Positions 6,022 to 9,183 of a stretch of 9,183 nt of DNA are shown piece by piece. Under the pieces are notes generated by a model that saw only the letters and a program-made list of their open reading frames with translations, was not told the origin of the DNA and did no database searches. Numbering within the stretch: the stretch's first letter is position 1; each line of letters begins with the position of its first letter. The position numbers and the translations under genes were made by a program. Source of the DNA: JAGOSA01 sp043718505 (GTDB lineage: Bacteria; Patescibacteriota; Minisyncoccia; Phycocordibacterales; UBA9973); the NCBI GenBank assembly GCA_043718505.1, contig JAYSVN010000053.1:1-9183 (forward strand), read 5' to 3'.

Positions 6022-6786
6022 TTAGTAACTGAAATCTTCAATGTGAGGAAAAGAGAGATTGGCAACTTCTTCTTCTCTAAACTCAACATTATACCTTGCA
6101 AGCAAACGCAATCGTGCAATTTTTTGGCTTATGCTATTAAGCATGTTTTGGAAAACTACATCTTTGCCTTCCTCCGCATCGACTGTGATAAGCATATGCT
6201 CAGGGATTAAAGGAATGAGCGGCTCTGTCTGTTCTCGATAATATGAAATTCGATTTTCAATCGCCTCAGGACTGGCTGCGTCCATACGGACATTTCCACT
6301 TTCCTTAAGCATTTCTTCATTCCTTTGAGCAATACGCTTTCTGGCAGTTTCATCGCTGAGTTCAAAATGAATGGTAATTGCTTTACGATCCATGACTTTT
6401 TCCATATAGTCGAAAACCAGATCAACTTGTTCAACAGTGCGCGGAGCGCCGTCAAGAATAACGTGCTCATCATTGGTAACGATTGTTCTTTCAAACTCAT
6501 TTGCCCACATTTGAACCGCCAAAGTGTCTGATTGAAGTTTACCCGCCACCTGAATAGCGTGAATCGTATTTTTAACCCATGCTGGTTTTGTCGGAATACC
6601 ATTTCGAAATAATTCTCCCATTTCGCAAATAACCATTTTGCGTGAAGAATCATGTTTCTGCAAAAAATCGACAAGCATTTCTCCCATAGTTTTTTTGCCG
6701 CAACCGGGAGGACCAACAAAAATGAGCGTCAGCCTTTCGCTCGAAAGACGTTCAGTGATTCTTTTTTCTATTTCTTCTTTTGTCAT
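6022..6786 (-). CDS. Adenylate-kinase-like nucleoside monophosphate kinase
   Basis: P-loop kinase expected to transfer phosphate from ATP to a nucleoside monophosphate, probably AMP. It is 254 residues from the ATG at 6786. Walker A is GPPGCGKKT at residues 25-33. MGELFR aligns with the family's TGDxxR segment. GKLQSD aligns with GKLVTD. ILDGAPRT is the counterpart of LDGFPRT, with Phe replaced by Ala. An RxAQR segment and VRMDAASPEAIENRI supply the LID and catalytic arginines. The LID is short and has no zinc cysteines. The N-terminus (about 18 residues before the first strand) and the C-terminus (about 30 residues, ending HIEDFSY) extend beyond classical Adk. A TTG start at 6819 would add 11 basic residues; the ATG is preferred. 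No Shine-Dalgarno sequence is seen. It may be the cell's Adk or a paralogue, so no gene symbol is given. Confidence 0.8.
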   Translation of the reverse strand: MTKEEIEKRITERLSSERLTLIFVGPPGCGKKTMGEMLVDFLQKHDSSRKMVICEMGELFRNGIPTKPAWVKNTIHAIQVAGKLQSDTLAVQMWANEFERTIVTNDEHVILDGAPRTVEQVDLVFDYMEKVMDRKAITIHFELSDETARKRIAQRNEEMLKESGNVRMDAASPEAIENRISYYREQTEPLIPLIPEHMLITVDAEEGKDVVFQNMLNSISQKIARLRLLARYNVEFREEEVANLSFPHIEDFSY

Positions 6787-6821
6787 TGTAGATAGTTTTT
6801 TCAGCTTTACTTTAACCAAAA

Positions 6822-6849
6822 TTGAGGAAAAGTCAAAAAATGTTATACT
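6822..6849 (+). promoter_or_regulatory. valS promoter, predicted leaderless
   Basis: The -35 is TTGAGG (6822-6827, 4 of 6 matches to TTGACA). A 16-bp spacer follows, then a perfect TGn extension with the -10 TATACT (6844-6849, 5 of 6 matches). Six bases (CGCACT) separate the -10 from the valS ATG, so the expected +1 is the A of the start codon. This is the best-formed promoter in the window. Confidence 0.65.
6842..6847 (-). promoter_or_regulatory. Possible promoter of the adenylate-kinase-like gene, back-to-back with the valS -10
   Basis: The minus strand reads TATAAC (5 of 6 matches to TATAAT) over the same bases that form the valS -10 on the other strand. The predicted start, near 6835, leaves a leader of about 49 bases before the ATG at 6786. 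The -35 is weak. Confidence 0.35.
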
Positions 6850-6855
6850 CGCACT

Positions 6856-9066
6856 ATGTCTGAGCCAAATATTCCAGAGAACCTACTGAAACCATATAAT
6901 CCGACCGAAACTGAACCACGTATCTATAAAGCCTGGGAAGAGAGCGGTTTTTTTAATCCTGATGTTTGTATAGAAAAAGGTATTACCGCGTCTGATGCCA
7001 AGCCTTTTACTATCATTATGCCGCCACCTAACGTGACCGGTATTCTCCATATGGGTCACGCCGCCATGCTTACTCTTGAAGATGTCATGATTCGCTTCCA
7101 TCGCATGAAGGGCGACCGTACACTTTGGATTCCAGGAACTGATCATGCTGCTATTGCCACACAATCTGTTGTAGAAAAAGAAATTGTTAAAAAAGAAAAT
7201 ACATCACGCCACGATCTTGGTCGCGAGGCATTTCTTGATCGCGTCAATAATTTTGCAACCAAAAGTCATGACACAATTGTTTCGCAAATAAGAGTTATGG
7301 GTGCTTCATGTGATTGGTCGCGGGAAGCTTTTACGCTTGATGACAAACGCTCGCTTGCCGTTCGCACTATGTTTAAGAAAATGTACGACGACGGACTCAT
7401 TTATCGTGGCACTCGTATTGTTAACTGGGATCCAAAGGGCCAGACCACAATTGCTGATGATGAAATTGTGTACGAAGAACGAACAGCCAAGCTTTACACA
7501 TTTAAATATTCAAAAGACTTCCCTATTGCTATTTCGACTACACGTCCTGAAACCAAAGTTGGAGATACGGCTGTAGCAGTTCATCCTAACGATCCGCGCT
7601 ACGCTAAATTTGTCGGCAAAGAATACGATGCGGTTTTTTGCGGTGTACCCATTCATATCAAAATTATTGCTGATGAATCAGTCGAAATGGAATTTGGTAC
7701 AGGAGCGCTTGGTGTTACGCCTGCGCATAGCATGATTGACTGGGAAATTGCCGAGCGACATAACCTGCCGAAAATTCAGGTTATCAATGAATTTGCCAAG
7801 ATGACAGTTGGAGATGAAAGAATTCTTAATAAAAAATCAACAATTGCCCGCGAAGAAATTATTAAATGGCTGCGCGGAGAAGATTTACTCGAGAAAGAGG
7901 AGGACGTAAAGCAAAATGTGGCAACTGCTGAACGCACAGGCGGCATTATCGAACCATTGCCAAAATTGCAATGGTTTATCAATGTAAATAAAGAAATTCC
8001 TGGCCGCGAGAAAAATGGCAAGCCTCAAACTCTTAAGGATATTATGCGTGAGCCTGTTGCCGATGAGAAAATAACTATTATTCCTGACTATTTCGGCAAA
8101 ACCTATTTCCACTGGATCGATAATTTGCGTGATTGGTGTATTTCGCGTCAGATTTGGTATGGACACAGAATTCCTGTTTGGTATAAAAATGAAGAAGTCT
8201 TCTGCGGAATAGATTCTCCGGGAGATGAATGGCAGCAAGACGAAGACACCCTCGACACCTGGTTTTCTTCGGGTCTTTGGACCTTTTCAACGCTTGGCTG
8301 GCCGGAGAAAACGCCTGATCTCGCGACCTATCACCCAACGGACGTTCTCGAAACTGGTTATGAAATTCTTTTCTTCTGGGTTGCTCGTATGATAATGATG
8401 ACTGGCTATGCGCTTGAGACAATTCCCTTCCATACTATTTACCTACATGGTACGGTTCGTGCAGCTGACGGTCGCAAAATGTCAAAATCACTTGGTAATG
8501 GCATTGATCCGCTTGACGTTGCCCGCGACTACGGTGCCGACGCCGGACGAATGGCACTTATGGTCGGCGCTTCACCCGGACTTGATACCAAAATTTCATA
8601 TGACAAAGTTAAAGCCTACAAAAACTTCGCAAATAAAATCTGGAACATTGCCCGTTTCGTTGTTCAATACACTGGTACCGAAAATCTTTCTCAACCAGCC
8701 GAACTTTCAGAAAAAGACATTGCTCTTCTCAAAGAATCAGACGCTTTTCTCGCCGATCTCACGAAAGAACTGGAAGAATATCATTTCCATATTGCCGCTG
8801 AAAAAGTTTATCAATATGTCTGGCATACCTTTGCTGATATAATTATCGAAGAGAGTAAACCAATTCTGGCCGGCAATAGTGCGGACGCAAACAATGATGC
8901 CAAAAATTCACGCGCCTGGCTTCTCCAAGAATTTTTACGACGCTCTCTCATTGCTCTTCATCCTTTTATGCCGCACATCACCGAAGAACTTTGGAGTATT
9001 GTGCCAAGGGAATCGGGTTCGTTACTCATGGTAACCAAATGGATCTCGCCGCAAATTTCAAAATAA
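6856..9066 (+). CDS. valS: Valyl-tRNA synthetase, short C-terminus
   Basis: Class I synthetase that charges tRNA-Val and edits mischarged threonine. HIGH is HMGH at residues 65-68, in PPPNVTGILHMGH. The CP1 editing domain covers about 205-365, with STTRPET at 228-234 and GTGALGVTPAHSMIDWEIA at 281-299. WYGHRIPVW is at 434-442, LDTWFSSGLW at 466-475 and KMSKS at 541-545. The anticodon-binding helical domain starts near 590 and the protein stops at 736, soon after FMPHITEELW. Typical bacterial ValRS are about 860-950 residues and continue with the rest of this domain and a coiled-coil arm that grips tRNA; both are missing here. The cysteine-pair insert seen in some ValRS before LDTWFSS is also absent. 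The sequence past the stop encodes a different protein in another frame, so this is a natural end and not a frameshift. It overlaps the next gene by 28 bases. Confidence 0.95.
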   Translation: MSEPNIPENLLKPYNPTETEPRIYKAWEESGFFNPDVCIEKGITASDAKPFTIIMPPPNVTGILHMGHAAMLTLEDVMIRFHRMKGDRTLWIPGTDHAAIATQSVVEKEIVKKENTSRHDLGREAFLDRVNNFATKSHDTIVSQIRVMGASCDWSREAFTLDDKRSLAVRTMFKKMYDDGLIYRGTRIVNWDPKGQTTIADDEIVYEERTAKLYTFKYSKDFPIAISTTRPETKVGDTAVAVHPNDPRYAKFVGKEYDAVFCGVPIHIKIIADESVEMEFGTGALGVTPAHSMIDWEIAERHNLPKIQVINEFAKMTVGDERILNKKSTIAREEIIKWLRGEDLLEKEEDVKQNVATAERTGGIIEPLPKLQWFINVNKEIPGREKNGKPQTLKDIMREPVADEKITIIPDYFGKTYFHWIDNLRDWCISRQIWYGHRIPVWYKNEEVFCGIDSPGDEWQQDEDTLDTWFSSGLWTFSTLGWPEKTPDLATYHPTDVLETGYEILFFWVARMIMMTGYALETIPFHTIYLHGTVRAADGRKMSKSLGNGIDPLDVARDYGADAGRMALMVGASPGLDTKISYDKVKAYKNFANKIWNIARFVVQYTGTENLSQPAELSEKDIALLKESDAFLADLTKELEEYHFHIAAEKVYQYVWHTFADIIIEESKPILAGNSADANNDAKNSRAWLLQEFLRRSLIALHPFMPHITEELWSIVPRESGSLLMVTKWISPQISK

Positions 9067-9183
9067 TATCTCTGGCGCTTTTGGGCGGGCTCATCCCCGC
9101 TCTTTTATGGTTATGGTTTTGGCTTAAAGAAGATAAAGAACATCCAGAGCCGCGAAGTCTCATTCTCATAACATTTGTATTTG
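9039..9183 (+). CDS. PrsW-family intramembrane metalloprotease, N-terminal fragment (cut by the window edge)
   Basis: 48 codons are visible, running off the end. The product starts MDLAANFK, then a hydrophobic helix rich in Leu, Gly and Trp (about residues 9-28), then KEDKEHPEPRSLI, then the start of a second hydrophobic segment. A first helix followed by a charged EDKxxPEPR-type stretch is the usual N-terminus of PrsW-like proteases (family M82), which cleave within membranes; in Bacillus PrsW acts on the anti-sigma factor RsiW. The catalytic motifs lie beyond the window, so activity cannot be judged. The ATG at 9039 lies within the last codons of valS in a different frame, and no Shine-Dalgarno sequence is evident, so expression probably depends on coupling to valS translation. 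Confidence 0.6.
   Translation, partial: MDLAANFKIISLALLGGLIPALLWLWFWLKEDKEHPEPRSLILITFVF

Noticed and set aside
6207..6719. 170-codon minus-strand frame inside the kinase gene
   Set aside because: It is a shadow of the kinase gene, which carries recognisable motifs in its own frame.
6787..6819. TTG start giving the kinase 11 extra N-terminal residues
   Set aside because: The extra residues are a basic, motif-free stretch. The ATG at 6786 already gives a complete P-loop domain with an N-terminal extension, and neither start has a ribosome site. The ATG is the simpler choice, though TTG is not excluded.
9000..9183. A frameshift splitting valS
   Set aside because: Downstream sequence in the other frames shows no ValRS C-terminal or coiled-coil residues. 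The overlapping frame encodes a different, PrsW-like protein.
1..9183. Novel defence, mobile or CRISPR system
   Set aside because: All long frames but one resolve to housekeeping families or a protease. No direct-repeat array, transposase, integrase or terminal inverted repeats were found.

Overview
The window looks like ordinary chromosomal housekeeping DNA from a bacterium with a compact, moderately AT-rich genome. Shortened core enzymes (a ValRS of about 736 residues, a 202-residue RecR with a divergent TOPRIM segment, a short-LID adenylate kinase homologue), very tight spacing and starts without Shine-Dalgarno sequences suggest Patescibacteria (Candidate Phyla Radiation, Parcubacteria-like). 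That assignment is inferred from gene style, because no rRNA or other marker is present. The standard genetic code is used; no in-frame UGA occurs inside the conserved genes.

Layout. Bases 1-2386 (+) hold most of topA (DNA topoisomerase I), whose first codons lie outside the window. A convergent terminator follows. Next comes a minus-strand pair: trpS (3850-2837) and, downstream of it, an unrecognised four-helix membrane protein (2799-2398). A 146-base divergent region (3851-3996) separates trpS from dnaB (replicative helicase, 3997-5382, +), which is followed after 29 bases by recR (5412-6020, +). recR converges with an adenylate-kinase-like gene (6786-6022, -), with one base between the two stop codons. 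That gene diverges from valS (6856-9066, +). The start of a PrsW-like membrane protease gene overlaps the valS end and runs off the window.

The genes serve DNA topology (TopA), replication (DnaB), recombinational repair (RecR), nucleotide balance (Adk-like) and tRNA charging (TrpRS, ValRS). They are neighbours rather than one pathway. No mobile element, CRISPR array, tRNA, rRNA or defence system was seen.

The main signal is in expression control. Three genes (trpS, recR, valS) have a sigma70-type -10 hexamer of the form TAYACT exactly six bases before the ATG. This would put transcription position +1 on the A of the start codon, making the mRNAs leaderless. dnaB has a similar extended -10 nine bases before its ATG. 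No complete start in the window has a strong Shine-Dalgarno sequence. At both convergent junctions a terminator hairpin is written into the last codons of one gene of the pair. The dnaB upstream region is also unusually dense: a 12-bp tandem repeat, a near-consensus DnaA box, phased T-tracts, and a 35-codon reading frame whose stop overlaps the dnaB start.
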